This document shows, piece by piece, positions 12,027 to 34,779 of a DNA stretch of 64,000 bases. A model generated the notes under the pieces. It searched no databases. It was not told the DNA's origin and saw nothing but the letters and a program-made list of their open reading frames with translations. The stretch covers positions 90,496,858 to 90,560,857 of the forward strand of contig CM054118.1 of NCBI GenBank assembly GCA_028673005.1. Direction: 5' to 3'. The stretch's first letter is position 1. Each line of letters begins with the position of its first letter. The translations under genes were made by a program, and so were the position numbers. This DNA is from Tanypteryx hageni (taxonomy: Eukaryota; Arthropoda; Insecta; Odonata; Petaluridae).

Positions 12027-14645
12027 GACAGCGGATTTTTAGGTTCTAAAAATTAAGTTTTAGGCGACTAAAATAGGCTCTTTAAGTAGCTTAATTAGGC
12101 TTTATAAAACGTAAAATAGGCTCTAAAAACTGTGCCCAGTAAAAAACAACAACATTATTTCTGTCAACTATCAACTTTAATTCACGACAAAGGATTGAAA
12201 CATGCACGCACGCAAAAATTAGCAATCAACGAAACATTATGTATTTGTGTTTTCAAAGAACAAAAATATTTGACTACTATTCATTGAAACTTATTCTTAT
12301 GGTTAATTTACCATGAGTTACAAAGAAAATACTATCTACATTACATATAGTAATACTGACTGAAAACACTATTCAAATATATATTTAAGTACTATGCAGA
12401 ATGTTTGTCAAACTTTTTCATTCAAAATTCTCATAATGAATTTGTCACCTCTTTGTGTTTATTCCACAAATTTCCCGTAGTTGGCCTCACAGTAAATGAC
12501 AAGCACCTTTTCTAAGTTTTCTACCACAAAACTATGGCATTTGTCAGTTAATATCATCTTGTAAGTAGAAAAAGAACGTTCGACATCAACTGATGTGACG
12601 GGGGCAAACTTCAACTTAGGTACATGTTGAAATGGAATTTTGCATTCAACTTCACTGGATTTTGCTGCCAGTATATCTGCTTCTGTACATAGGCTCTGCA
12701 GACCTGAGTTATTTTGTAGCACTTTTTCTAGTTTTGCTCTTACTTTTTTCCCCACTTCACCTGGCGCTTACTTGATTTATTGTTTCACTTCATTCAGCAA
12801 AGCAGTATTTTCGTAGATGGGTTTTCATGAGCCCTCCAATTCAGCAATAATCCACACAAAAGATGTATAGTGGGATCTAATATACACCAAATACTTAGGA
12901 ATGGAGGGATCATCCAGCAACATTTTCGCCGAAGTGACACAGGCAGTATCCTCGGCTAAATTTGTCACAACTTCCTTAACATGAAGGATATGCTCACTGT
13001 AATATTCAGCCATGTGCCCCAGCGGGTGAGCACAGGCTCAGGTGGCAGAGGAACATCGGGCAGTTTTTCTCAAAAAGCCTGTTTTCTTGTTGGTGCCTTG
13101 ATGAAGACCTTCACGAAGGAGATCAATTTGTTCACCTTGGGTATTTCCAGTCTTATTTGCTATGCTACGCGATTCAAACCATGGGCAAGGCATGTCACAT
13201 GCACAAGGGAGAGATAGAACACCTTGAGCAACTGCATGGCTGCAACCATGTACGATGCAACATCTGTGTATAAGAGCAGCACTTTCTCTTCTTCTAGAAT
13301 GTTGGGATACAGCACTTTCAGTCCATTGTTCACAGAGTGTGCTATTGTTTCTTGATTTGTTTTGGCAAGTTGCTTCGTGCAGATGAGGTTGGCTCTGGAT
13401 GGCACATCTGGGTCAAATTTCCCAACAACCAAGTTAGTCATGTATCTGCTGAGGGCGTCAGTGGTTTCGTTGACTGATATCCAAATATGGGAATCTCCAA
13501 TGAACTCCCGTATCCTGCACATTGCATCATCGCACGTGGGTTGCACGTAATTCTTGCCTAGCGTTGACTCGGAAGGTACCGACTGATGGCAGTATCGTTC
13601 TAGGAACCCCTTGAATGTTGGATTTTCTAGTGTTCTGAATGAAATGTTGACTGCCACAATTGCCTGACACAAATCTGCATAAAACTGATTCTTCTTGGTA
13701 AATCCCTCAGAAGTTTTTGTTAAAAGCGTTTGTTTCGTCTTCGATTTGCGTTCAACATTTGCCTTATGTAACACTTCTTGGACCTGCAGAATTAGGTGGG
13801 TTTTTTTATAACTCTAAACCTATAAAAAAAATTATGAAGAAATAATTAACCGTAAAAATACGTAAATAATCTAATGGAAATGGAACAAAAATATAAAATT
13901 TACTTTAGAGCTACGAAGGTCCGCAGCTGGATTGCTGGACATTTTGAATAACCACGTCTATAGTTACCATAAAATGGCTCGTATAAACAAAATATGTAGA
14001 TGGTTTCTGCCTCAAAGATGACAAGCAATTCACGGCCAATAATTCGTTGCAAGTCAGCATTATAATGTACTTACCTTCTTGTTGCATGCTTGACAGAAGA
14101 TGATTTTTCCATCCGTTGTGAAGTACGGGAACTCTTGTAGCCACTGACGTATTAAATAAGCTTTCGAACCTGCTACTTTATGCATTGCATTTTCACAATT
14201 TTCACGTTTACACTTCTCACTTTCACCCTCTGCGGTCTGGAGATGCGCTGCAGGGTTATTCTCATTTTCCCGTGTCACACAATATGAAAATGTAACGACG
14301 GGAAATTTACGCAACATCAGATTAAACCCATTGTTATATTGTCGCATCGCGCGACACAGGGAAACAGAATAGCACCGCCGGATGCGTGACAGGTCTGAGC
14401 TGGTGTTCGCCACCTGATCATGACCGTGGTGTGAAGGACATTTTCTCAACCCTCAAATGAATATTGTACAGTCAGTTTTAAAAATATGACTAGTACCAAA
14501 ATTTGCTCTTATTGTCGCTTTTTTCTACAAAATTGGCCCTTTTTAGGCTTTTTTGCATGAAAATGGCAAAAATAAGCATTAACGTCGAAATAGGCATTTT
14601 TAGACATTAATGTCAAAATAGGCATTTTTAGGCACTATAAAATAT
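12027..14645 (-). mobile_element. Second hAT transposon (hAT-B), CGGBP1-like, inserted in hAT-A
   Basis: Both ends are rich in TTAGGC/ATAGGC words (12040-12135 and 14528-14645), a subterminal repeat pattern. The left end reads CAGCGGATTTTTAGG. The transposase relic is on the minus strand, opposite to hAT-A. It separates the hAT-A finger from the hAT-A body, so it inserted later. The exact right border and target duplication could not be fixed. Confidence 0.65.
12459..14449 (-). pseudogene. hAT-B transposase, spliced, broken by frameshifts
   Basis: Exon 1 holds a zinc-finger start (YLIRQWLQEFPYFTTDGK, CQACNKK), like CGGBP1-related hAT proteins. It ends at 14075 with a consensus donor (AAG then GTAAGT). 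The acceptor is TTCTGCAG at 13784, and the frame resumes VQEVLHKANVERK. The next 200 codons include WISVNETTDALSRYMTNLVV (first catalytic Asp region) and HVTCLAHGLNRV. Later pieces at 13013-12825 and 12755-12459 need frameshifts. The last carries the hAT dimerisation motif VERSFSTYKMILTDK. The retained splice sites suggest fairly recent decay. Confidence 0.75.
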
Positions 14646-14696
14646 ACATTTTCGGGGTTAATTATTCATGAAACGTATATATACAATTGTATATTC

Positions 14697-15060
14697 AGAT
14701 ATCTACTCAGGAAATAAATAGGTTTTTACCTAAAGATCCGCGGTCTACTAATGAGACTTTAAAAGTCGCTGCAATTGAAGTAACTCAAATTTACCATGGT
14801 ATTCAACATCATCATTCCTTTAATAGTATTGGCTGTGGCAACAAATTAAACGAAGTATTACTTTCTTATTTAAATCTGGCTGAGAAGGTTAACTGTGGAA
14901 GAACAAAAAGTGAAGCTATAGTTAAAAATGTATTGGCACCTAAGTCAATTAAAATTCTTCATGAATTAAAAGTGAATAGCATTGAACATGTTCCATATTC
15001 AGTTGCGACTAATACTTCCACCAAAATAAACAAAAACTAATCCCTTGGGCCATTAAATCT
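14697..15060 (+). pseudogene. hAT-A transposase body fragment
   Basis: The frame reads STNETLKVAAIEVTQIYHGI, HHHSFNSIGCGNKL, VNCGRTKSEAIVKNVLAPKS and YSVATNTSTKINK. This matches the block after the BED finger in hAT proteins whose intact relatives read YHG, HSY, CGRTK, NVLAP and SIATDASNKGNRK. The catalytic Asp position is N here, and a stop follows soon after. The rest of the catalytic domain is missing. Confidence 0.65.
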
Positions 15061-15336
15061 TTTGAAAAAAATAAAAGCATTAAAGATAGGTTAATTTGAT
15101 TTTATCTTATTATTTATTCTTATTTTCTTCTTATGTCTGAAGGTATCAAACAATATCAGATCTTAACGTAGCCGACGCACTACACAACCTCCGGTTCGTG
15201 AATGGATTAAAGTAGGCAACCCTCAACACAATCTCCGGTCTTGACAATCTAAACGTTGGCAACCCTAATGATATTCATTAAATTAATAACACATTATCGT
15301 TAACAAGACTGTTGCTTGCATAGTTAGCTACACTTG

Positions 15337-15845
15337 TTACTTTCTCCACATACGAAGTATAGAGAAAGTATTGTTTTCATGAAAAAAATCGAATTCGAGA
15401 TTTCTACGGAAATACATGTTTTAAGGTCCCCTGAACACGTTTTGACTATTTTCTCGATGATGTCTGTCTGTATGTGATAGATTTTTGTGAGAGCTATAAC
15501 TCAAAAACTATTAATCAGGTAACGCAAAATTTTATATTCAACATTTTTATAAAAGTTAGAAGATCTGATTAGTTTTTGGTAAAAATCAGTCGACCGGAAG
15601 TGGGTGTTTACCCTTTTCACATCCGTTATTTTGAAATATTTGCTTTAATATTTGATAAATGTAAAAATGTAATAGAATAAAAGTTGGAGGAAATTTCATT
15701 TTCTACAACCTTTGTTTGGTATATTTTTCCATATAATGCATTGTTTAAGAGATATCTTATATTTTTAGCTGCCACCACCACGCCACCTACCGAAGAGTAT
15801 TGTTAACAATTGACGCTTAGTTACGTCTTACTTAGTAACGCTCCT
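15337..15845 (-). repeat. Foldback-type repeat, arm 2 (509 bp)
   Basis: Inverted copy of 9497-10010. It starts TTACTTTCTCCACATACGAA and ends AGTAACGCTCCT. Arms 1 and 2 differ by scattered single bases and a 4-bp CTGT repeat-number change. They lie 5.3 kb apart and flank hAT-A. Confidence 0.9.
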
Positions 15846-16007
15846 GAATTTTCTAGTAAATTTTATTGGAAAAAACTAGTAGAATTCTGTTAGAATCGCG
15901 CATCCCATCTACAGCAACTCGACGGTAGTGACCGTAGTCACAGTGACATTACTTTAAAGAAAGTTGGCAACATTGGCAGCGATATCATATAGTATCGACA
16001 AGGAATG

Positions 16008-16015
16008 TATCGATA
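16008..16015. promoter_or_regulatory. DRE-like TATCGATA box upstream of RpLP0
   Basis: A perfect 8-bp TATCGATA lies about 500 bp before the RpLP0 start codon and about 60 bp before the likely end of the first non-coding exon. In insects this is the DREF-binding element of housekeeping promoters. A pyrimidine run (TTTTTCC, 16032-16038) follows and could be the ribosomal-protein-type initiator. The same box precedes the NCOA4-like gene. Confidence 0.55.
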
Positions 16016-16029
16016 ACGCGGATATATTC

Positions 16030-16504
16030 GATTTTTCCATTGAAGAGTCATTCGCACCGCTGCTGCTTGACCAAGGTGATGTATGGTGTTCTGGTTTGCA
16101 ATATATCCATTGAAAATCGTTTACATCCTATCTCTCATGCCTTCTACAATTAAAAAATTTTTATCGATGGGGTTCTTTACAATCAAATTTATTATTATTT
16201 ATTGTTATTTTTTATATTTCATGGTACATGAAGTACATGACACGTGTACGCATGAGCTAAGGAGCTTGCATAATGTAGAGAACTTTAACATTAAGTACAT
16301 TAAATTCTTTTCAACTATTATTTTTCTTTGTTGATTAGTAGTTTTTGAAAGCAGTAAGTTTTTATTCAGCATATTTTCTCCATTTTTGGGACATTATATG
16401 AAATGCAGGAACATAAATAGCTGTTATGGTAATTTTATTTCGATTACGTATTTTATTCTTTCAGTCCTTAAAACTCTCCCCCGGGGAATCCCTATTGCCA
16501 CAAG
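16030..16504 (+). other. RpLP0 5' UTR: first non-coding exon, intron, second exon leader
   Basis: A likely non-coding exon ends at 16075 (CCAAG then GTGATG donor). A pyrimidine-rich acceptor (TTTTATTCTTTCAG) ends at 16464. The coding exon leader runs 16465-16504 up to ATG. The transcription start is inferred only. Confidence 0.5.
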
Positions 16505-27563
<11,059 letters not shown>

Positions 27564-27602
27564 TACATTGAGTAATGGCTTTTTCATTGTCACAGTTTCC
27601 CG

Positions 27603-27608
27603 AATAAA
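27603..27608 (+). terminator. RpLP0 poly(A) signal AATAAA
   Basis: A canonical hexamer 40 bp after the RpLP0 stop codon, consistent with a short ribosomal-protein 3' UTR. Confidence 0.8.
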
Positions 27609-27890
27609 TGCCTTTTGGTTAAAATCTTTTGCATCATTTTAGATACGAATTGTCGATGCTTGCATACTGCAAGTACTTTTAAAAAAGCATCATACATCAA
27701 GATCTAAACTCTTGAATAAACCATCGCGATCTCCAAGGCAGCAGCTTTTGAGCCACCTGGAGGCTGTATGTATTAGATAACAAATTCCTTGAGTTCTCAG
27801 AATATTTTTCATTTTCTGTAAAATTAAGGCAACTCCTTAAATTTCCAAATTCTCTGACAATTGGCTCGCGTTACATTTATTATGTATGTA

Positions 27891-28411
27891 CCGTATTAGC
27901 CCGAATATAATGCGACCCCGAATATAGTGCGACCCCAAGTAATTTGAAAGGAATTTTAGAAAAAGACGAAAAACGTATAATTTTCTCTGTTTTGCAGATT
28001 TAAATTACCTGTAAACTCATGAATTATGTACTCAAGGGTGATAATGTGATGCCACGTTTAGACGGTCTTCGTTTTCTAACGTTGAGTGTCGCGACCCTGC
28101 GTGAAGTTGTGCCGGTGCTGTGGTTGCTGCAATTTGACCTGGATTTATTTTCAAGTCTCCTCAGACCACTACCGAATAAATTTGTATAATGTAGCATCGT
28201 AACATGAACGTCCAATTCACTTACAATGCAGCAATTATAAAAATATGCGCTGAAACACGCGCCATGAAACGCGCTGATACGCAGTTATTTTTTAAAGATA
28301 CAAGTATTCGAATATAGTACGAATGCAACAAGTACTCGAATATAGTGCGAATGCGACTTTCAAAGGTACATATTGAGGAAAAAAACATCGCACTATATTC
28401 GGGTCAATACG
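27891..28411. mobile_element. TA-flanked MITE (521 bp)
   Basis: The left end CCGTATTAGCCCGAATATAA is mirrored by CACTATATTCGGGTCAATACGG, flanked by TA on both sides (27889-27890, 28412-28413). The word CGAATATAGTGCGA repeats inside both ends. It shares TIRs with 41987-46625, which carries a transposase, so it is a deletion derivative or relative. The next kilobase (28420-29530) has no feature except a TAGGGATGTGCGAATA word near 29105 that resembles a hAT end without a partner. Confidence 0.85.
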
Positions 28412-29535
28412 GTATTAACAATAATCATCAGTAAGACAACCTAGGTGTTACACTAACGTTGATGGAAAAATTAGGATATTTTTTTTGTTAGGATTACTGC
28501 GTCAATATCAGTGCCTTTTAATATGCATACTGATAAAAAAAATCAGCAACTGCATAGTGTGTGATCCCTTATCCGGACACCTGAGATGTGGAAGGACCAG
28601 GGTGTCCAGACATTCTGGTTTTCCTGGATTTTTGAGCCACAGAACTAGAACCAATATTCCTCGCTAAATAACTTGAGCGTGATATTTGTTTGCGCAATGA
28701 AGATGTGTTGCTCATTTGCTATAAATTTAATGCTTTTTGTCTGACCACTTCATGGTTACATGTCTCCACAAAGTGGTCAGAGAAAAAGTTTTACTTGTAC
28801 TTGACTGACTAGATGCACATACAGTTGAACGTTATCGAAGTCTTAAGAGATAATGAGATTCTGTAAGATTTTTCAGATTGCCGTGTGTAGTGTAGTGATG
28901 CGTTAGTTGGACAATCTCTTGTTTTAAAAATACTTCAAATTAGTTATTTTGGTTAAGTGCAATTGCAACAGCTGTGTTTCTTATGATAGTCCTCATCTAT
29001 CAGAAATCATCAGATAAAAAGGTTGGTTTTGAAAATATTGTAAAAACTGCATTTTCAGTAATCAATTTTAACTCGTTCATTTTAGTTAACAACAGAAATT
29101 CCAAAACTAGGGATGTGCGAATACCAAATTTTCAACTCGAGTCAAGTTCGAGTCTTGTTTAAAAATATATTTAATTATTTTGTTAGAATAAAAGGACATG
29201 AAAGGCGTTTTTAACTCATTTTTCTTAATTCTTATGCATAACAAAGCATACAAAACCTTGAATTGAAAAATTAAGCCAGATGGATCGAAGAGTTTAAAAA
29301 AGTCTATTTCCTACAATACGAGGAAGATCACTGGTTTAGATTTAATTATTTATGCTTAGAAAGCATTTTTTATTTCATCATTATTATATTTTGTTACTAA
29401 TCGGATGAAAGAAGTGATTAATTTTACAGGTTAATACATATTTCATCAGAGAGATCTTAAACTTGAGGTTGAAGCGGGAAAAGGAGAAAACAAAAATTAT
29501 ACTCAACAGTTATTGGTTTTAAGAAGATTGTTGGA

Positions 29536-30660
29536 CTATAAAAATATTTTTACAGTGAAACTATTTACAAAAATTTTTGCATTCACATCACTACCACTGT
29601 CTTGATACATCTCCTCAATCAAATTTTGAACATCCAGATAATCATTACCACTAACAACTTCTCCACAATCAATGTCATCATAAAAAATGAAGCCACAGTT
29701 TTTAAAACACTTCTTTATGCATGCCTCTTGTACCAACCTCACTGCGCGACTGAGAAAGGTGACTGGATCTAATACATGAATTTTTAATGTCAAGTCCGAT
29801 GCTTTCTTACATTTGTCCATGTTAAAGATAAGATGCTGCAGCATCAGTTTCCTCTAATTAATTTTTACGTTTTGTATAATGCCATTGTCCAATGGCTGCA
29901 GAACTGATGTTGTGCAAGGTGGGAGAAAAACTAATGGAATATTCCAGTTGATTTTTTGGGTGGCAAGTTGCGTTATCTAGAAAAAGAAGAATCCTTTTCA
30001 TTTTCCATTTTTTTATTCAGTTTGTACAAAAATTCCTCGAATATAGCGCTTGTCATCCATGTTTTCTTACTTGCTTTCCATTCTACAGGAAGATGATTCT
30101 TCAAATTTTTTAAACATCGGATTTTCGCTTTTACCTTTCACTAGCGGTTTTTCTAATTTCCTGTCAGCAAAAGCTACCAGAAGTACAGTTAAACATTCTT
30201 TTGAATGGCAACCTTACATTTGCAAGGTTTTATTAGGCAGAACTCTTAAAAATAAAGCTGTTTCGTCAGCATTTGCAATGTCTTTCAGGCTGTAATGACA
30301 TTATTTCTTTTAATTTATCGTACCAACTTTCAATTGCATTTTTGTCAACATCATTTGCTTCCCCACAGGAAACATTAAATGTAATATTATGTCTTTTCCG
30401 AAAGCTTAGCAAGCATCTGATGCAGAAAAGGAATCTAGTTTTAGTATTGCTGCAGTTTCTTTTGCTTTTTGTTGCAGAATTGGGTCAGAAATAGGAAAGT
30501 TTTTTGTCCTGGCTGCTGAAAACCACTCAAACAAATTGTTATTTAGTTCAGTATAATTTGCATACCTTGCTTTCTTTTTGACTAAATCATTTTTGTTACT
30601 CGATTAATATTTTTCCATTATTTTATCCTTTTGTTTGATGATAATGTAAATTTGCGTCTT
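29536..30660 (-). pseudogene. Decayed Tigger/pogo transposase
   Basis: On the minus strand, with frame changes: KTWMTSAIFEEFLYKLNKKM, RILLFLDNATCHP (second catalytic Asp), a diverged segment, and the C-terminal tail RAVRLVQEACIKKCFKNCGF. This is the standard Tigger DDE_1 order. Several stops and frameshifts interrupt it. The remaining ORF at 29844-29536 is only the C-terminus. Confidence 0.75.
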
Positions 30661-31021
30661 TCCACATTTTAAATGAGCAGACCTTCTTAAATCTCTTTTT
30701 TTTCCTCACTGACTATTTTAATTACATTAATCTTATCTATTAGATTTAAATTTTTCATTATTTTATCCATCAATCTGAAATAAATGATATTTTTCTATAA
30801 AACCACTTCTACAAAAACCACTGTTAATTGAATGTATTTTTCCGTAAAATTTCCCAATAAATGTAATGAATAAGTACTTAGTTGATTGTTGTTTATCCAA
30901 AATTTTGAAATGGTGCAAGAGGAGAGCTGAACACCACATGAGGGACCTCTTGGGCACTAAAACACGTCGGGTTTTAAAAAAATTCAATAGAAAATCACAA
31001 AAAATAAGGAACACTCGAAAC

Positions 31022-31166
31022 CGATGCAAACACACAGGATGTCAACCAGAGACTAATATGTACGATGACCTTTGGGAAAAACGGAAATTCTGGTGCCAAT
31101 GCACGAGCATTTCGGTTTATGTAGAGCGGAGTTAGTCTCTGGTTGACGTCCTACATGTTTGCATCG
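31022..31166. repeat. Inverted repeat, 35-bp arms
   Basis: Arms at 31022-31056 and 31132-31166 match at 31 of 35 positions (GTCAACCAGAGACTAA and its complement are exact). A 75-bp loop separates them. It may be a small MITE or a deleted transposon. No target duplication is clear. Confidence 0.7.
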
Positions 31167-31169
31167 ATG

Positions 31170-32215
31170 TTTTGAGGATCATGGTAGAAGGAGAGGGGGG
31201 GATTAGAAGGGTGAACAATGCATCAATTAGAAGGAATGGTCACTCATACCAATGACTATACAGTGGTCGTTGTTGTGATTGATTTCATCGAATAAATATC
31301 AGAGGGAGGTGGTCTGAGCCCACATGGCAAAGTCGGCATCCAATGCAGGTCAGGGGCAGAGCCTCGAGTGCTGGGATTGCAAACCTTTTTTGTATGTATG
31401 CCAAAATTACAAAATGTGGCTTTTCTCATCTAACTTATGTGCCAACCTAAATTACATAAAAGAATTATTTTATGGTATAGCTATGATCATTTATTTTCAA
31501 GCTTATAGCTGAAAAAATGATAGATTGGTTATATATAATTTAATTTATCACCTAAAAAGACTCATCATTAGTCAGTTATTTGATCAACATAATTTGCAAT
31601 TTCCCAAGAAATAGTCTTTTATATTGTCAGAAATGGAAAAATATTGAGACAACCAATAAACAATTTTTTCGTGTGCAAAATATTGTTCAATGAAGAAATT
31701 ACGCAAAAGATGAGCAGACAAGAAATGAATATTTCAGAAAATATAATATATCATACGTTGTTCTGTGGAGGAGTTACAGGTTGACCCTCGACAACTGATG
31801 CTTGGGCAGCTGGTGTCATTGGTAAACTCATAATTCAGCTCTTACCTTGAAATGCATTATAAGATTAATCAAGTTTCCAAAAATTTAGCACAGCTCAAAA
31901 TACCAAGATATAAATTTAAATATGCCTGATTATTTTCCTGATTAAAATGTGAAGCTTATATGTAAGTTGAAACTCATAACTCCCAAGAAAAAGAGAAACA
32001 TCAAGGCTTAACCAAAAGTCAAGAACAGAACCCTTAACCTGTCTGTACCATTTTTTACGAAGCAACAGTTTGGCCAAGACTACAAATTCAAATTCCTGTT
32101 TATTAAAAGAATCAATAAAAAGGATAGTCAGACCATTTAATGACTTCACCATTCATTAACAAACCATTCCATTGATAATGGCATCTTTACAAACTTGTAG
32201 ATGGTTAGAAGCAGC
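31170..32215. other. No recognised feature
   Basis: AT-rich sequence with only short, unsupported frames, ending where the LINE 3' end begins. Confidence 0.4.
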
Positions 32216-32229
32216 AAAAAATATGGGGC

Positions 32230-33778
32230 CCTCGATGGATATCTTCCTTCTTCATCTAAAGGCTAAGCCTTGTCGCTGCAACCATGAACTCCTGTCCTCT
32301 GTCATTCTCTTCAACATCTCGTATTTCTCAACTCCCATCACTGACTCCACGTCATCTAGGTATTTCTTTCTTGGTCTGCCTCTTCCTTTCTTCCCTAAAA
32401 GTTTTCCCTCCAAGATGTTCACAATTAATCAATTATGTCTAATCACATGGCCTAAAAATTTTGCCTTCCTTTCTTCCCTTCCTCTGATCAGTTTCCTTTC
32501 TTCTTTTACTTCTTCCAAAACTTCAAGGTTTGTCTTTCTCTCTGTCCAACTTGTCTTTAACAATCTTCTCCATATCCACATTTCTGTCGCTTCCAGACGG
32601 GACCTCTCCCTCTTTCCTAACGTCCAACTTTCACTACCATAAAGTAAGGTACTACAGACAAAAGCTTTTGCAAAGGATTTCCTTACTTCCAAATTCATGT
32701 GACTGCTTGTCAGTAGGTTCCTTTTGCATTGAAAAGCTTGCTTTGCAAGTGCTATTCTTCTTTTCACTTCCTGTACGCATCTATTATCTTCAGTAATTGT
32801 ACTACCTAGGTAGCAAAACTGCTTCACCTGCTCAATTTCCTGATTGTCTATTTTGATCTTTGATATTGTCCCTGCATTACTTTTGCCTATAACCATCAAT
32901 TTGGTTTTCTTCATATTTATCTTTAATTCCCACTGTTTTAACGTGTCCGATAATACTTTCAGCATTTTATTCATTTCTCTTTTTGAATCGCTGAATATTA
33001 CAATGTCATCTGCAAATCTAATGCAGTGTATTCTAACTCCATTTATTTTTATGCCTTTTGTCTTTTCCTTCATAACTTCTATACTTTCTTCAATGAACAT
33101 ATTAAACAAATATGGAGATAGCGGACATCCTTGTCTTACTCCTTTCCTTATCTTTGCTTCACTCTCTAATCCATTTATATTTATTCTTGTAGTTTGATTT
33201 TGATAAAGCTTAAAAATTAATCTTCTGTCCCTCCAATCAATGCCTATTTTTTCCATAGTCTTAAACAACAGTTCCCAATTAACTGTATCAAAGGCCTTCT
33301 CCAAATCAATAAACGTTAAATATAATGTCCTGTTCATTTCTAAACATCTTTCCATTATCACCCTGAGGGCTAATATAGCTTCTCTTGTTCCTCTCCCACT
33401 TCTAAATCCAAATTGATCTTCACTAATATAATGTTCTATTTTCCTTTTTATTCTGTTTTTCACGATATAAATTAAAACTTTTGAGGCGTGCGAAAGTAGT
33501 GAAATTGTTCTGTAGTTACTACACTCCACTGCATTCCCCTTCTTTGGTAAACTTATAGTTTTACTTTTTATAAAGTCATCAGGTAATTTTCCTTTTTCGT
33601 AACAATCTTTTATAATTTTAAAGAAATGTTCTTTTGCTTCCTCCCCTAAGTTCTTCAAAAGTTCTGCAGGTATACCATCAACACCTGTTGCCTTGCCTGA
33701 ATTAAGATTATTAATAGCTTTATAAAACTCTTCTTTGGTTATTGTTGGGCCTAGCTCGTCACTTCCAAGCTGAGTATA
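32230..33778 (-). pseudogene. 5'-truncated LINE with near-intact reverse transcriptase
   Basis: The minus-strand frame runs from 33778 to a natural stop at 32252-32254 with only one internal stop (TGA, 32429-32431, again a likely CGA change). Blocks: SDELGPTITKEEFYKAINNL, SGKATGVDGIPAELL, KTISLPKKGN, EDQFGFRSGRGTREAI, TFIDLEKAFDTVNW, GVRQGCPLSPYLFNMF, the catalytic RFADDIVIFSD, then the C-terminal GHVIRHN and GRGRPRKKYLDD. The endonuclease is missing and the sequence breaks off at 33778. It is distinct from the RTE copies at about half identity, but of a similar RTE/CR1-related type. Confidence 0.88.
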
Positions 33779-34009
33779 TTAAAAGAAGAATTCTCCCCTC
33801 CCTCCCTCACACAAATGCTACTGATATTTTGAAAATATAAAATTATAATAATAATTATAATAATGTTTCTTTTATTCACTTTAATCCATTTGGAGGAATG
33901 GGTTCAAAATATATTATGCCCAACAATCCTTATAATGACATAGAGACAAAAGATAAATAAGCCATTCATTACTCTTTGACATTGAGTATGCTTATTAACT
34001 TACAGATAT

Positions 34010-34205
34010 CAGTCGACGCAGGTGGAGCAGTAGTTGAAATACTAGTGATTTCAAGTATTGTGGGTTCAATTCCTGGTGAAGGTCGATGATATTCATGGCT
34101 AAAAATATGACAAGTATTCCTTTGGAGAGGAAGTAGAGCCATCGATTCTGTGGATTGTATGTCAGTGCTCTTCAAGGGCCCTTTTTCACATGGGACATTG
34201 GATAG
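34010..34205 (+). repeat. tRNA-derived SINE
   Basis: It has an A-box-like GGTGGAGCAGTAGTTG (about 34020) and a B box GGGTTCAATTCC (about 34065) at tRNA spacing, followed by an unrelated body. The family differs from that at 1060-1600. No poly(A) or repeat tail is certain. Confidence 0.45.
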
Positions 34206-34779
34206 GTGCAAAATTTCCAGGTGTGGGAGCTAAGACCATGGCATCTGTGACTAACCCCTCTTAGGGGGAAAGGGGAATCTAGGAAAAGCTGACGTTTGCT
34301 GGCATGGGGGAGGGGTACAACCAATGCTTACATAAGGTTTTTTTATTTAAAAAGGTTTTTACTTTTTACGTGTGATTTGTGTCGCATCAGCTTGTCCACA
34401 GCAAGCTTCCACCTGCTTGTTACCCGCATTTTGCCCAACATTAGGATTCTTTTGGCAGTATTTAACTGATTGTTCAGTAAACATAACTTTACCTTGTTTG
34501 CTCTGATAAATTTTTCCTCATTGTGCTTTATGAGCATTAAAATGCATTGTGACGCTATAAGGAGGCATTAGAAAGTATTGCCATGCTTAAGTATGCATTT
34601 CCTAATTTTTATTGAAAAAGAGGGAGGTACAATGAAATCTTACGTAAGACGAGGGGGCTCACACAAATGCTGACACATGAGGGGACGGAGAGTTAAAAAT
34701 AGCTAAACATTTGCTGTCATAATACTTGAACAGCCCACTAGTGAATAAATACAATCTGTAAAATCTTATGTGCCATCAG

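Larger units (their letters stand above)
10774..15267 (+). mobile_element. hAT transposon (hAT-A) with 8-bp target duplication, nested insertions inside
   Basis: The left end TAGGTTTGCTAAC mirrors the right end GTTGGCAACCCTA. The flanking 8-mers are ATCATATT (10766-10773) and ATGATATT (15268-15275), a 7/8 match as expected for hAT. CCGGAGAT-type words recur near both ends. The plus strand carries remains of a BED finger (11820-11995) and of the transposase body (14697-15060). These were one gene before a second hAT (12027-14645) and a LINE fragment (11310-11705) were inserted. Confidence 0.75.

Noticed and set aside
9208..15267. A larger hAT using the TAGGGTTGCCAACAG word at 9208 as left end
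   Set aside because: The 8 bp before 9208 (AATGTAAG) do not match the right flank, whereas those before 10774 match at 7 of 8.
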